Made by a program: the position numbers and the translations under genes. The notes beneath the pieces were generated by a model. The model saw only the letters and a program-made list of their open reading frames with translations, ran no database searches and was not told the DNA's origin. A stretch of 16,115 nt of DNA from CAVQGF01 sp045807945 (GTDB lineage: Bacteria > Acidobacteriota > Terriglobia > Terriglobales > Acidobacteriaceae), in the NCBI GenBank assembly GCA_045807945.1, contig JBJMGI010000094.1, positions 1-16,115 on the forward strand, given 5' to 3'. Positions 1 through 7,740 of this stretch are shown piece after piece (positions within the stretch are counted from its first letter, which is position 1; each line of letters starts with the position of its first letter).

Positions 1-128
1 CATGCGCCATTGTGGCAGTATTTCGGAGCTTCACTCGACCACTCCGTTCTGGCGCTCTGTTTTTTGGCTTTTCTGCTGGGGGACGCGGAACGAAAGCTCG
101 CGCTCGGGAACCGGATAAAGAGGCCGAC
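1..128. other. Gene-free window edge downstream of ubiE
   Basis: I see no supported gene here. On the minus strand the ubiE frame stays open past its stop codon to the window edge, but it has no start codon with a ribosome binding site and looks like no known protein. Possible minus-strand starts (ATG at 10-8 and at 3-1) could open the next gene outside the window, but no Shine-Dalgarno precedes them. A weak 5-bp inverted repeat (24-28 / 42-46) sits ahead of a T-run near 60-66 on the plus strand. It is too weak to call a terminator. Confidence 0.4.
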
Positions 129-893
129 CTAAGCCTTCTTGCCGCGGAAAAGTCCGGCGATACCGAATGTATACGGCGTCCAGGAGACATCGCTGAACCC
201 CGCCGCTTCCATTTTCTTCTTCATCTCTTCGGGTTCAGGAAATCGTGCCACCGAAGCCGGCAAGTAGCTATAGGGTCCGCTCACTCCCGAGATCGCACTT
301 CCGATTCGCGGCAGCAAGTGCTTGAAGTACACACGATAAAGCTTTCCCAAGATTCCAGTCGGCTCACTGAAGTCCAGGATTCCTATCTCACCACCCGGCC
401 TGAGCACGCGATGTATCTCCCGCAAGCCAGCCTCGTAGTTCGCAAGGTTGCGAAAACCGAATGCGCTGGTCACCAGATCAAAAGCGGTATTCGGTAGCGG
501 CAGCTGCAGCGCGTCCGCTTCCATCAAGGCAATCCTCTTGTCCGCCGTCTTCGGTGTCGCGCGCGTGAGCATCGCGTGCACAAAATCTGCACCCACGATT
601 TGATTCGAAGCTTTCCCCGCGCGCTTTCGCAACGCGAGTGTCATGTCACCTGTGCCGCAACAAAGGTCCAGAACACGAGCATCCGGTCGCTGCAGTATGT
701 GCGAGAACGTTCGCGCGGCGCGCCACCACCAGATGCGATCAACATTGCATGAGAGGACGTGATTCAGCAGGTCGTAACGCGGAGCAACATCAGCGAACAT
801 CTGCTGCACGGCTCGTGCGGCAGACTGCTCATCGCGAGCGCCTTCCGGGGCCGCGCCCACGGCCGCCTTCGATATCGCTTCCGGCGGGCTCAT
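129..893 (-). CDS. ubiE: Demethylmenaquinone / 2-polyprenyl-6-methoxyphenol C-methyltransferase (UbiE/MenG family)
   Basis: A 254-aa SAM-dependent C-methyltransferase that methylates demethylmenaquinone, the last step of menaquinone synthesis (UbiE homologues also act on ubiquinone precursors). Seen: the family block 'MFADVAPRYDLLNHVLS' at residues 32-48, the SAM glycine motif 'VLDLCCGTGD' at 74-83, 'FGFRNL' at 145-150 and the post-motif 'RPGGEIGILDFSEP' at 165-178. These are hallmarks of UbiE rather than of a generic methyltransferase. The length is normal. The start at 893 overlaps the aroB stop as ATGA and has no good Shine-Dalgarno, which suggests translational coupling. The 30 residues before the conserved region are low in conservation, so the Met at residue 32 is a possible but less likely start. 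Menaquinone as the substrate is inferred from the presumed phylum. It is the second gene of an aroB-ubiE operon. Confidence 0.93.
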   Translation of the reverse strand: MSPPEAISKAAVGAAPEGARDEQSAARAVQQMFADVAPRYDLLNHVLSCNVDRIWWWRAARTFSHILQRPDARVLDLCCGTGDMTLALRKRAGKASNQIVGADFVHAMLTRATPKTADKRIALMEADALQLPLPNTAFDLVTSAFGFRNLANYEAGLREIHRVLRPGGEIGILDFSEPTGILGKLYRVYFKHLLPRIGSAISGVSGPYSYLPASVARFPEPEEMKKKMEAAGFSDVSWTPYTFGIAGLFRGKKA

Positions 894-1990
894 AGCTGCG
901 AGAGGTAGCGGATTTCTTCCACGGCCTGCTGCACAGCGCGATCAGGCACATCGCTCACGATCTCAACTTCGCCGATCTGTCGCGGAAGTATGAAATGTAC
1001 GTGTCCGTTCTGCTTCTTTTTATCGGAGTGCATGCGCTTGATCACGTTCTTGCTGCGCGACTGCACCTTTGGCAACGGAGCGTAGGCCAGCACGGTGCCG
1101 ATGATCCGCTTCGCTGTTTCGCCGTCGGACTTCTGCATGGCCGCCGCGATCATCGCCGCGCCGATCATTCCCCACGCAACCGCCTCGCCGTGAAGGAACT
1201 GTTTGAACGAAGTCTCCGCTTCAAGCGCATGTCCGATGGTGTGGCCAAAATTCAGGATGCGCCGCTCGCCGCCTTCGAACTCATCCGCTGCGACCACTTT
1301 GGCCTTCACGCGCACACACTCCGTGATCAGCCACTCCATCGTGTCGGGATCGCGCGATAAGACCTTTTCTCTTTTCTGCTCCATGAACTCAAATATCTTT
1401 GGCTCGCGGATCACACCGCACTTAAGCGCTTCGTACAGTCCCGAGCGGAATTCTCTCTCCGGCAAGGTCGAGAGCACTTCCGGGTCGGTCAACACCAGCC
1501 GCGGCTGGTGGAAGGTGCCGACGAGATTTTTCCCAGCCGACAGGTTCACTCCCGTCTTGCCGCCTATCGCCGCGTCCACCTGTGCAAGGAAAGAAGTTGG
1601 AATTTGGACGACGTCAATACCGCGCATGTAAACCGACGCTACAAATCCAGCAACGTCGCCTGCAACACCGCCCCCGAGAGCCAAGATGAGCGACTGCCGG
1701 TCCGCGCCCGATTTCACCAAACGCCCAGTCAGTGTTTCGACCGTTCGCATGTTCTTGTTGCTCTCTCCATCGGCGAATTCAAGCACCTCGTGCTCGAATC
1801 CAGATTTCTTCAACGCAGCCGATACCGGCGCAGCCCAGTGCTTCTTCACTGGCGGAACGGTGATGACGAATATTTTGGAAGGTTTGCGGCCGAGTGCCGA
1901 CTCGATCTCGTCCCCGATGTCGGCCAATACTCCGCTGCCGATCACTGCCTCATAGGGCCGGGGCTTCACGCTGATGGGGACACGCGTCAT
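890..1990 (-). CDS. aroB: 3-dehydroquinate synthase
   Basis: This cytosolic 366-aa enzyme converts DAHP to 3-dehydroquinate, the second step of the shikimate pathway, using NAD+ and a divalent metal (Zn or Co). Seen: the NAD-binding 'GGGVAGD' at residues 106-112, 'IPTSFLAQVDAAIGGKTGVN' at 130-149, and metal ligands that fit the family spacing: E187 in 'SGLYEALKCG', H250 in 'NFGHTIGHALE' and H267 in 'LHGEAVAWGM' (17 residues between the two His, as in E. coli). Full length. The ATG at 1990 gives the usual family N-terminus, but no convincing Shine-Dalgarno precedes it. An extended -10 candidate lies only a few bases upstream, so the mRNA may be nearly leaderless. It overlaps the downstream ubiE by 4 bp, linking chorismate supply with menaquinone completion. 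Confidence 0.97.
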   Translation of the reverse strand: MTRVPISVKPRPYEAVIGSGVLADIGDEIESALGRKPSKIFVITVPPVKKHWAAPVSAALKKSGFEHEVLEFADGESNKNMRTVETLTGRLVKSGADRQSLILALGGGVAGDVAGFVASVYMRGIDVVQIPTSFLAQVDAAIGGKTGVNLSAGKNLVGTFHQPRLVLTDPEVLSTLPEREFRSGLYEALKCGVIREPKIFEFMEQKREKVLSRDPDTMEWLITECVRVKAKVVAADEFEGGERRILNFGHTIGHALEAETSFKQFLHGEAVAWGMIGAAMIAAAMQKSDGETAKRIIGTVLAYAPLPKVQSRSKNVIKRMHSDKKKQNGHVHFILPRQIGEVEIVSDVPDRAVQQAVEEIRYLSQL

Positions 1991-1998
1991 CTACTTTC

Positions 1999-2007
1999 AT
2001 CATAGCA
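1999..2007 (-). promoter_or_regulatory. Candidate extended -10 promoter of aroB-ubiE
   Basis: On the minus strand this reads TGC-TATGAT, an extended -10 (TGn) with 5 of 6 matches to TATAAT. No good -35 is present 16-18 bp upstream, which an extended -10 tolerates. The start of transcription would fall at about 1992, almost at the aroB ATG, implying a leaderless or nearly leaderless message. It overlaps one arm of the inverted repeat at 2004-2028. Confidence 0.45.
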
Positions 2008-2028
2008 AGAGCTGCGGCCACTCTTGCT
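2004..2028. promoter_or_regulatory. Perfect inverted repeat, candidate operator between aroB and nadB
   Basis: AGCAAGAG (2004-2011) and its exact reverse complement CTCTTGCT (2021-2028) flank a 9-base spacer. The dyad takes up over a third of the 68-bp gap between two divergent genes. It overlaps the aroB -10 candidate and lies just upstream of the nadB one. That position suits a repressor shared by both genes. The regulator is unknown and a chance dyad is possible. Confidence 0.4.
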
Positions 2029-2037
2029 CTCCGATTC

Positions 2038-2046
2038 TGCTACCAT
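2038..2046 (+). promoter_or_regulatory. Candidate extended -10 promoter of nadB
   Basis: Reads TGC-TACCAT, an extended -10 with 4 of 6 matches to TATAAT. No clear -35 is seen. Transcription would start near 2053, about 6 bases before the nadB ATG. This agrees with the absence of a Shine-Dalgarno there. Confidence 0.4.
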
Positions 2047-2058
2047 TTCTTTCTCCTC

Positions 2059-3672
2059 ATGAAGTCGGTTCCTCAAGACACGGATTTCATCGTTGTCGGC
2101 GCCGGAGTAGCGGGATTGCGCGCTGCCATCGAGCTTGCGCAATCGGGCCGCGTGCTCGTGCTCACCAAGCAGGAGATCACCGAATCCGCCACGCAGTACG
2201 CGCAGGGCGGGATCGCCGTTGCCCTCAGTGACGAAGATGAGATCAGCCTTCATCTGCAAGATACTCTGTCTGCTGGCGACGGCTTGGTGAATCCCGAAGC
2301 CGCGCGCGTTCTTGTTGAAGAGGGGCCAGATCGCATTAACGAGCTCATCTCCTGGGGCACGCAGTTCGACCGCGAAGGCACCAAGCTCACCTTCACACGC
2401 GAAGGGGCTCACAGTCGCTCGCGCGTGCTGCACGCCCACGGCGATTCCACCGGACGCGAGATCGGGCGCGCTCTCCACGCCAAAGCCGCCACTCTGAAAA
2501 ACATTTCTTTCTGCGAGTTCGAATTTACAGCCGACTTGCTGTTGGAGCATGGTCGTGTGTGTGGCGTTGCATTGGTCGATGAGCGAAAAGGCAAACGTGG
2601 GCAGCGGCACAATGTGCTCGCCTCAGCCGTGCTGCTAGCCAGCGGCGGCATCGGTCAGGTTTATCGTGAGACGACGAACCCGAGCGTCGCAACCGGCGAC
2701 GGTGTCGCCATGGCCTACCGCGCTGGGGCCGAGATCAGCGACATGGAATTCGTGCAGTTCCATCCTACGGCTCTTTACCTGAAGAACGCGCCCCGGTTCT
2801 TGATCTCTGAAGCTCTGCGTGGTGAAGGCGCTTACCTGCGCAACATGGAGCTCAGCCGCTTCATGCCGAAGTATCACGACATGGCCGAACTCGCTCCCCG
2901 GGACGTCGTCGCCCGCGCCATCGCACATGAGATCGAGCTGGTGAAGTCGCCGGAAGCCGTCGTCTACCTTGATCTCACGCACCTGAAGCCGGAGCGCTTG
3001 CGCACTCGCTTCCCTCGGATTTACGAAACTTGCTTGCAGTACAACGTCGATATCGGGATTGACATGATCCCCATCCGCCCCGCCGCTCATTACGTGATGG
3101 GCGGAGTGCGAACTGATTTAAACGGCAAGAGCAGTCTCCCGGGACTATATGCCGCAGGCGAAGCCGCCTGCACCGGAGTCCACGGCGCGAACCGCTTGGC
3201 CAGCAATTCTCTACTGGAAGGCGTTGTCTTCGGAGCGCGCGCGGGGATTGCGATGCGTCAGGAAAAAGGCGGGGCAGGCTCTGCTCACCCGCAAATCGCC
3301 GCAGATGAAACGGAACACCCCAATGACGAGCACATTGACGACCTGCTGCGCTCCATCCGCAATCTAATGTGGCGCGATGCCGGTGTCGTTCGCATGGGTT
3401 CGCACATGCGTCACGCCATCCAAGAACTCGAAGCGATGAAGGCCCGCCTGCCGCGTCCCTGGTGCCGCCGCTCCTGCGAAGTCATCAACATCCACCAGAT
3501 CGCGCTCTTGATCGCTCGCTCCGCTCTGGCCCGCGAAGAAAGCCGCGGCGCGCACTATCGCGAAGACTTCCCCATCCACGACGACGCAAAATTCCGCAAG
3601 CATTCAATTGTTGAAAAAAGTAAGGAGCGCGTCCGCTTCCAAGAGGACGCTCGCGTAGCGGTTACGGCCTAA
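2059..3672 (+). CDS. nadB: L-aspartate oxidase
   Basis: A 537-aa flavoprotein oxidising L-aspartate to iminoaspartate, the first step of de novo NAD synthesis. The product is normally passed to quinolinate synthase (NadA), which is not in this window. Seen: FAD-binding 'VVGAGVAGLRAAIELAQSG' at residues 12-30, 'ATQYAQGGIAVAL' at 44-56, 'REGAHSRSRVLHAHGD' at 114-129, 'RGEGAYLRN' at 254-262, the catalytic-type Arg in 'RDVVARAI' (R281) and His in 'PAAHYVMGGV' (H344), and the C-terminal FAD contact 'ANRLASNSLLEGVVFGARA' at 377-395. These motifs separate NadB from succinate dehydrogenase/fumarate reductase flavoproteins. Length is typical. The ATG at 2059 lacks a Shine-Dalgarno; the sequence before it is pyrimidine-rich. 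The gene is divergent from aroB and convergent with glyS. Confidence 0.96.
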   Translation: MKSVPQDTDFIVVGAGVAGLRAAIELAQSGRVLVLTKQEITESATQYAQGGIAVALSDEDEISLHLQDTLSAGDGLVNPEAARVLVEEGPDRINELISWGTQFDREGTKLTFTREGAHSRSRVLHAHGDSTGREIGRALHAKAATLKNISFCEFEFTADLLLEHGRVCGVALVDERKGKRGQRHNVLASAVLLASGGIGQVYRETTNPSVATGDGVAMAYRAGAEISDMEFVQFHPTALYLKNAPRFLISEALRGEGAYLRNMELSRFMPKYHDMAELAPRDVVARAIAHEIELVKSPEAVVYLDLTHLKPERLRTRFPRIYETCLQYNVDIGIDMIPIRPAAHYVMGGVRTDLNGKSSLPGLYAAGEAACTGVHGANRLASNSLLEGVVFGARAGIAMRQEKGGAGSAHPQIAADETEHPNDEHIDDLLRSIRNLMWRDAGVVRMGSHMRHAIQELEAMKARLPRPWCRRSCEVINIHQIALLIARSALAREESRGAHYREDFPIHDDAKFRKHSIVEKSKERVRFQEDARVAVTA

Positions 3673-3683
3673 ACTATGCGCGC

Positions 3684-3717
3684 ACGCCTGCGCGCGCGCG
3701 GGTGTTTTATTTCTTTT
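3684..3717 (+). terminator. Probable intrinsic terminator of nadB, overlapping the glyS stop
   Basis: Bases 3684-3692 can pair with 3697-3705 (ACGCC-T-GCG with CGC-G-GGTGT, including one G-T pair) around a CGCG loop. An alternative GCGCGC/GCGCGC stem uses 3678-3695. A T-rich tract (TTTTATTTCTTTT, 3705-3717) follows on the plus strand, so the signal points at nadB transcripts. It starts 12 bp after the nadB stop and runs over the last codons of glyS. On the minus strand no comparable T-tract follows. Confidence 0.55.
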
Positions 3718-5923
3718 CCGTCACGATCTCCGAAAACTCCGCCACCGTCGAAAAATCCTGCAGCAATTTGCTCAGCAGTGCCAGCCGGTTCGCGCGGATG
3801 CGTTCATCCGGGTCCATCACCATCACCTTGTCGAAGAAGGCGTCGATGTACGGCCGCAGCTTGGAAACTTCCGCGAGCGCCTCGCGATACTTCCCTTCGG
3901 TCCGCATCCGGTCGGCAGTGCCGGCAACGTGAGGCATCTCTCCAGCGAGTGTGATCTCTTCCTTCTCCCGCGCCATCGTGGGCGCGAATTCCGGGGCGGG
4001 AGCGTGTTTTGCCTCGCGCGCCTGCCGTAGGATGTTCTTCATCCGCTTGAACGAAACCGAAATAGCCTCAAAGTCTTCCGAGTTGCGGACCGCGCTCACC
4101 GCCTCGGCTCTCGCAACCGTGTCCACCACGTCATCGGCACCGGCTGCCAATACTGCATTCACCACGTCGTAAGCGAATCCGCGCGCCTCGCGTAGATAGA
4201 ACTCCAGCCGCTCACGGAAGAACGTGTTTACCCATTCTGTTACTTTGTCTTGCGGAGCGCCTGTAAAGAACTCCTGCAGCTTTCCTGGTGACGATTTATA
4301 CGAGTTCACCGCCTCCAGCAGCAGCCCACTCAATCTCATTCGCAGCTTGTGCTCGGCGATCGTTTTGATGATGCCATTCGCCTGACGCCGCAGCGCGAAC
4401 GGATCTTTCGATCCAGTCGGGATATTCCCCAGCGCGAACATACCCGCGATCGAATCAGCCTTGTCGGCGATCGAGAGCACCGCGCCCTCAATCGTCCGCG
4501 GCGCGCTGTCCTCCACCGACTCCGGCTTGTACTGGTCGTAAATTGCGTCCGCAATGTGCGGCCCATGGTGCTGCGCGTTCGCGTAGAGTCCGCCGATGAT
4601 CCCTTGCAGCTCGGTGAATTCTTTCACCAGCTCCGTCGTGAGGTCCGTCTTCGCCAGCCATGCCGCTTTGTTTAGCGCGTCGCGGTCAATCTTTACCCCG
4701 GCATCTGCCAGTTCTGTGGCAATTCCTGACGAAAGATTCGCGACTCGGCCGGCCTTGGCGTGATAGTTTCCTAAATCCTTCTGGAAGGTGACCGCGTGCA
4801 GCATGTTCACGCGTTCATTGAGCCGGATCTTTTGATCCGTCTGCCAGAAGAAGCGTGCATCGTTGAATCGCGCCCGGAGAACTCGCTCATTGCCATGACG
4901 GATCAGCCCGTCGGGGTCGCCGTCAGTATTCAGCACAGCCAAGAAATGGGGGGCAAGCTTCCCGTTTGCATCTTCGACGGCAAAATACTTCTGGTGATCA
5001 CGCATCACCGTGACCAGAACTTCTTCCGGCAGATCGAGGTAGCTCTTATCGAAGCTGCCGAGAATGGCGGATGGCCACTCCGTCAGATTCACGACGGTAT
5101 CGAGCAGCTCTTTGTCTTCGCGCCAGCGGACGTTCGGCACGGTTCGTGCCGCGGCATCCAGCGCTTTGCGGATGCGCTCTTCGCGAGCCCGCGAATCCAC
5201 TACAACTTTCTTTTCTTCGAGCGCCGCTTCGTAATCTTTGGGTGCGCGCAGTACAGTCCAGCTTCCAAGCACCCGATGGCCGCATGTCTCTGCGCTCGCT
5301 CTTACCCCCGCGAACTCCAGCGGAATAACTTCGCCGTCGAGCATCGCGACGATCCAGCGCACCGGACGCACAAACCGCTCCGGCTTGCCCGGTCGCCAAT
5401 ACATGCTCTTTGGCCAATAGATCGCAGCAATCTCTTTGGGTAAACGTTCTGCCAAAATCTCTCGTGCGTAGCGACCTTTTTTTGAAACGACTGCGCTCAA
5501 ATAATCACCCTTGGGAGTCGTCTCTTTGTTAAGTTGGTCAACCGAAAGACCCAACTTTTTGGCGAAGGCCTCGGCGGCGGCAGTCGGCTTACCATCTTTG
5601 AACGCTACCTTCACGGCAGGCCCAAACTGCTTTTCTTGCTTGTCGGGTTGTTTCTGCAGAATTCCAGTTTGGAAGTACGCAACACGACGCGGCGTAGCAT
5701 AGGTTTTTCCGATGGGTCCGAAGGCTGAGCTGGTTTTTAATACTCTCAGCCCCGGTACAACTTCTTTACCCTCTGGCTCGAAAGACTCCTCTTTTACATC
5801 TGCGTCTGACAGAAGATTCTCCGAAAGCAGCAATGAGCCGAGTCGTCCTATTTCCTCGCAAGCCTTATCCAGCATCCGCGCCGGAATCTCTTCACACCCG
5901 ATCTCTAATAAAAAATCTGCCAT
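3707..5923 (-). CDS. glyS: Glycyl-tRNA synthetase beta subunit
   Basis: Beta subunit of the heterotetrameric (alpha2 beta2) bacterial glycyl-tRNA synthetase; it provides tRNA recognition while GlyQ carries the catalytic core. Seen: the family N-terminus 'LLEIGCEEIPARML' (residues 5-18), the conserved block 'KTDLTTELVKEFTELQGIIG' near 420-440, 'DPFALRRQANGIIKTI' near 505-520, and a C-terminal DALR-type anticodon region with 'YIDAFFDKVMVM' and 'RANRLALLSKL' near 690-720. At 738 aa it is somewhat longer than the E. coli protein (about 689). ATG at 5923 is preceded by an AGGA-type binding site inside the end of glyQ, 6 bp after the glyQ stop, so the two subunits are probably made in a coupled way. 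It is the last gene of recO-glyQ-glyS. Confidence 0.97.
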   Translation of the reverse strand: MADFLLEIGCEEIPARMLDKACEEIGRLGSLLLSENLLSDADVKEESFEPEGKEVVPGLRVLKTSSAFGPIGKTYATPRRVAYFQTGILQKQPDKQEKQFGPAVKVAFKDGKPTAAAEAFAKKLGLSVDQLNKETTPKGDYLSAVVSKKGRYAREILAERLPKEIAAIYWPKSMYWRPGKPERFVRPVRWIVAMLDGEVIPLEFAGVRASAETCGHRVLGSWTVLRAPKDYEAALEEKKVVVDSRAREERIRKALDAAARTVPNVRWREDKELLDTVVNLTEWPSAILGSFDKSYLDLPEEVLVTVMRDHQKYFAVEDANGKLAPHFLAVLNTDGDPDGLIRHGNERVLRARFNDARFFWQTDQKIRLNERVNMLHAVTFQKDLGNYHAKAGRVANLSSGIATELADAGVKIDRDALNKAAWLAKTDLTTELVKEFTELQGIIGGLYANAQHHGPHIADAIYDQYKPESVEDSAPRTIEGAVLSIADKADSIAGMFALGNIPTGSKDPFALRRQANGIIKTIAEHKLRMRLSGLLLEAVNSYKSSPGKLQEFFTGAPQDKVTEWVNTFFRERLEFYLREARGFAYDVVNAVLAAGADDVVDTVARAEAVSAVRNSEDFEAISVSFKRMKNILRQAREAKHAPAPEFAPTMAREKEEITLAGEMPHVAGTADRMRTEGKYREALAEVSKLRPYIDAFFDKVMVMDPDERIRANRLALLSKLLQDFSTVAEFSEIVTEKK

Positions 5924-5929
5924 ATTGTC

Positions 5930-6910
5930 CTAATTTTTTACGGAGGTCATCCCGAGCGAGCGTTCCCGTGCGAGTCGAGGATCTGCATTTTCCGTTGCGG
6001 GATACTGCTGCTCCACCCACGCCTTCGCAACACCAACTGCGAGCGCTCGCACTCGCGCGATCACTCCAACGCGCTCGGTGACGGAGATCGCGCCGCGCGC
6101 GTCCAAAATATTGAAGAGGTGTGAGCATTTCAGGCAAAGGTCGAAGGCCCCGAGCAAGGGGAACCGCTTCCCTTCGCCTTTTTTCTGCGCGGCGGCAAAC
6201 TGTTGCAGCAATCCTGTGCACTCGCGTTCGTAGAGTTCGAAATGCTGCCACGCGGCCTTCACGTCCGCCGTCTCGAAGTTGTTGACGGAGAACTGCAGCT
6301 CTTCCGCGTGCCGCACGTCGCCGTACGTCGTAACGTGACCCGTCTTCGGATCGCGCGCCCACTCAATGTCGTAGATGGAATCTTTATCCTGCAGGAACGC
6401 TGCTATGCGCTCCAGCCCATACGTCAGCTCGGCTGATATCGGATCCAGGTCCACTCCGCCACACTGCTGGAAGTAAGTGAACTGCGTGATCTCCAGTCCA
6501 TCGAGCATCACCTGCCAGCCGATGCCCCACGCACCCAGCGTCGGCGACTCCCAGTTATCTTCTTCGAACTTGATGTCGTGCTTGCGCAGGTCGATTCCCA
6601 GGGCCTTGATCGATTCCAGATAAAGCTCCTGCACATTTTCCGGCGGCGGCTTCAGAATCACCTGCAGCTGCGTGTGCTTGTACAGCCGGTTCGGATTGTC
6701 GCCGTACCTACCGTCGGCCGGCCTGCGCGAGGGCTGCACGTACGCCGTTTTGTACGGCTTCGGGCCGAGCACGCGCAGAAATGTTTCAGGCGCCATCGTC
6801 CCCGCCCCCACCTCGACGTCGTAGGGCTGCTGCAACACGCATCCCCGCTCCGCCCAGAACTTCTGCAGCGAGAGGATGATTTCCTGAAATGTTGGAGCGT
6901 CCTGCCTCAT
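5930..6910 (-). CDS. glyQ: Glycyl-tRNA synthetase alpha subunit
   Basis: Catalytic class II subunit that activates glycine and charges tRNA-Gly together with GlyS. Seen: 'TFQEIILSLQKFWAERGC' at residues 6-24, the block 'PYDVEVGAGTMAPETFLRVL' at 29-48, 'YVQPSRRPADGRYGDNPNRL' (about 57-76), 'KFEEDNWESPTLGAWGIGW' and 'MLDGLEITQFTYFQQCGG', all nearly invariant in GlyQ. At 326 aa it has a slightly extended C-terminus compared with the roughly 300-aa E. coli protein. ATG at 6910 follows an AAAGGA ribosome binding site only 8 bp after the recO stop. No T-box or other leader is visible before it, because the gene lies inside the operon. Confidence 0.97.
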   Translation of the reverse strand: MRQDAPTFQEIILSLQKFWAERGCVLQQPYDVEVGAGTMAPETFLRVLGPKPYKTAYVQPSRRPADGRYGDNPNRLYKHTQLQVILKPPPENVQELYLESIKALGIDLRKHDIKFEEDNWESPTLGAWGIGWQVMLDGLEITQFTYFQQCGGVDLDPISAELTYGLERIAAFLQDKDSIYDIEWARDPKTGHVTTYGDVRHAEELQFSVNNFETADVKAAWQHFELYERECTGLLQQFAAAQKKGEGKRFPLLGAFDLCLKCSHLFNILDARGAISVTERVGVIARVRALAVGVAKAWVEQQYPATENADPRLARERSLGMTSVKN

Positions 6911-6918
6911 GTCGTCCT

Positions 6919-7659
6919 TTAGTCGATCCGGTCCAGCATCGTCGCTGTGACCAACTTCTTTTCCGTCAGCTTCTCGATCCTTTGCACCGCAAACTTTCTC
7001 AGATCAGCGCCGCGCTTCCGTGGCCACTCCGGGCCGACGAACTTCTCGATCGGAGCTCGAAACATCTCCGCCGCAAGCTTTCGTGACTCCTGCGAAAGCT
7101 CACTCGATGCCAACCGCTTGTCGTTGATGCAGAGCAAACCGTCAGCCAGCACATGAAAATATGCCGCCGAACCGTTCAGCGCAGATCCGCACGCAACGCA
7201 TTCATCCAAAGCCGGCAGCAGTCCCGTCAAACGCGTGATCCAAAGATCGAAGTACGTAAGCGGCATCCATATCGCGCCGGCTCTCATGTTCTGCAATACC
7301 GAGACAGCCAGCCTGTAAGCGTCATCGTTCTGCTCGTGGTCAGGCAGCAATTCGTCCAATGTCTCGGCTACGTGTCCCAGCGCCGCCGCGCGCCCATAAT
7401 CCACCGCGCTCGTCAGCGGAGACTCGATCACATCGCATGCATCCAGCCGGGCCAGCTCCTGCCGCTCGCGCACCTCGTAATACAGGTTCACGCGCGTAAG
7501 CGGCTCAAGCGCACCGCCAAATCTCTTCTTCGACTTCTTCGCGGAGCGCGCTACGCCGCGCAGCTTGCCCTCCGCGCGCGTAAACAACGTGACCAGCAGA
7601 TCCGCCTCGCGCATCGGATAGGTACGCAACACGATCGCTTCCGTCTGCTTCAGCGGCAT
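6919..7659 (-). CDS. recO: DNA repair protein RecO
   Basis: A 246-aa recombination mediator that works with RecR to load RecA on SSB-coated DNA and anneals strands in the RecF pathway. Seen: the N-terminal OB-fold start 'TEAIVLRTYPMREADLLVTL' (residues 6-25), 'GKLRGVARSAKKSKKRFGGALEP' (31-53), and a helical region with 'YFDLWITRLTGLLPALDEC' (136-154). The zinc-finger positions are incomplete: C154 and C157 form the first CxxC and C177 the third ligand, but the fourth position reads Asp (GLLCIND), so zinc binding may be lost or altered. Length is typical. The start lacks a good Shine-Dalgarno. First gene of the recO-glyQ-glyS operon, separated from the upstream ferredoxin by a terminator. Confidence 0.93.
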   Translation of the reverse strand: MPLKQTEAIVLRTYPMREADLLVTLFTRAEGKLRGVARSAKKSKKRFGGALEPLTRVNLYYEVRERQELARLDACDVIESPLTSAVDYGRAAALGHVAETLDELLPDHEQNDDAYRLAVSVLQNMRAGAIWMPLTYFDLWITRLTGLLPALDECVACGSALNGSAAYFHVLADGLLCINDKRLASSELSQESRKLAAEMFRAPIEKFVGPEWPRKRGADLRKFAVQRIEKLTEKKLVTATMLDRID

Positions 7660-7670
7660 CTTGAAATTCG

Positions 7671-7676
7671 ATTGTA
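7671..7676 (-). promoter_or_regulatory. Weak -10 candidate for recO-glyQ-glyS
   Basis: The minus strand reads TACAAT (5 of 6 matches) 11 bases before the recO ATG. No good -35 is found at normal spacing, because that region is occupied by the ferredoxin terminator. If used, the leader would be only about 5 bases. Readthrough from the ferredoxin promoter is an alternative source of transcription. Confidence 0.3.
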
Positions 7677-7692
7677 AATGACGGCTCTAAGC

Positions 7693-7718
7693 AAAACGCG
7701 CGACCCGCAGGTCGCGCG
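7693..7718 (-). terminator. Intrinsic terminator of the ferredoxin gene
   Basis: A perfect 9-bp GC-rich stem (7697-7705 with 7710-7718, CGCGCGACC/GGTCGCGCG) and a 4-base loop are followed on the minus strand by TTTTGCTT. It starts 22 bp after the ferredoxin stop codon and should separate this gene from recO. Confidence 0.75.
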
Positions 7719-7740
7719 CGCTTCCAAACTGAAGGTCAGC

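Noticed and set aside
24..66. Plus-strand terminator at the window edge
   Set aside because: Only a 5-bp stem with a 13-base loop, and the T-run is a further 13 bases away.
12..497. 161-codon plus-strand frame at the window start
   Set aside because: Most of it overlaps ubiE on the opposite strand; GTG start without a ribosome binding site and a composition typical of shadow frames.
1987..2610. 207-codon minus-strand frame opposite nadB
   Set aside because: It lies opposite a gene with all NadB motifs and gives a low-complexity, family-less protein; a GC-rich shadow frame.
4796..5443. 215-codon plus-strand frame opposite glyS
   Set aside because: glyS is continuous and conserved here; the antisense frame has no family resemblance.
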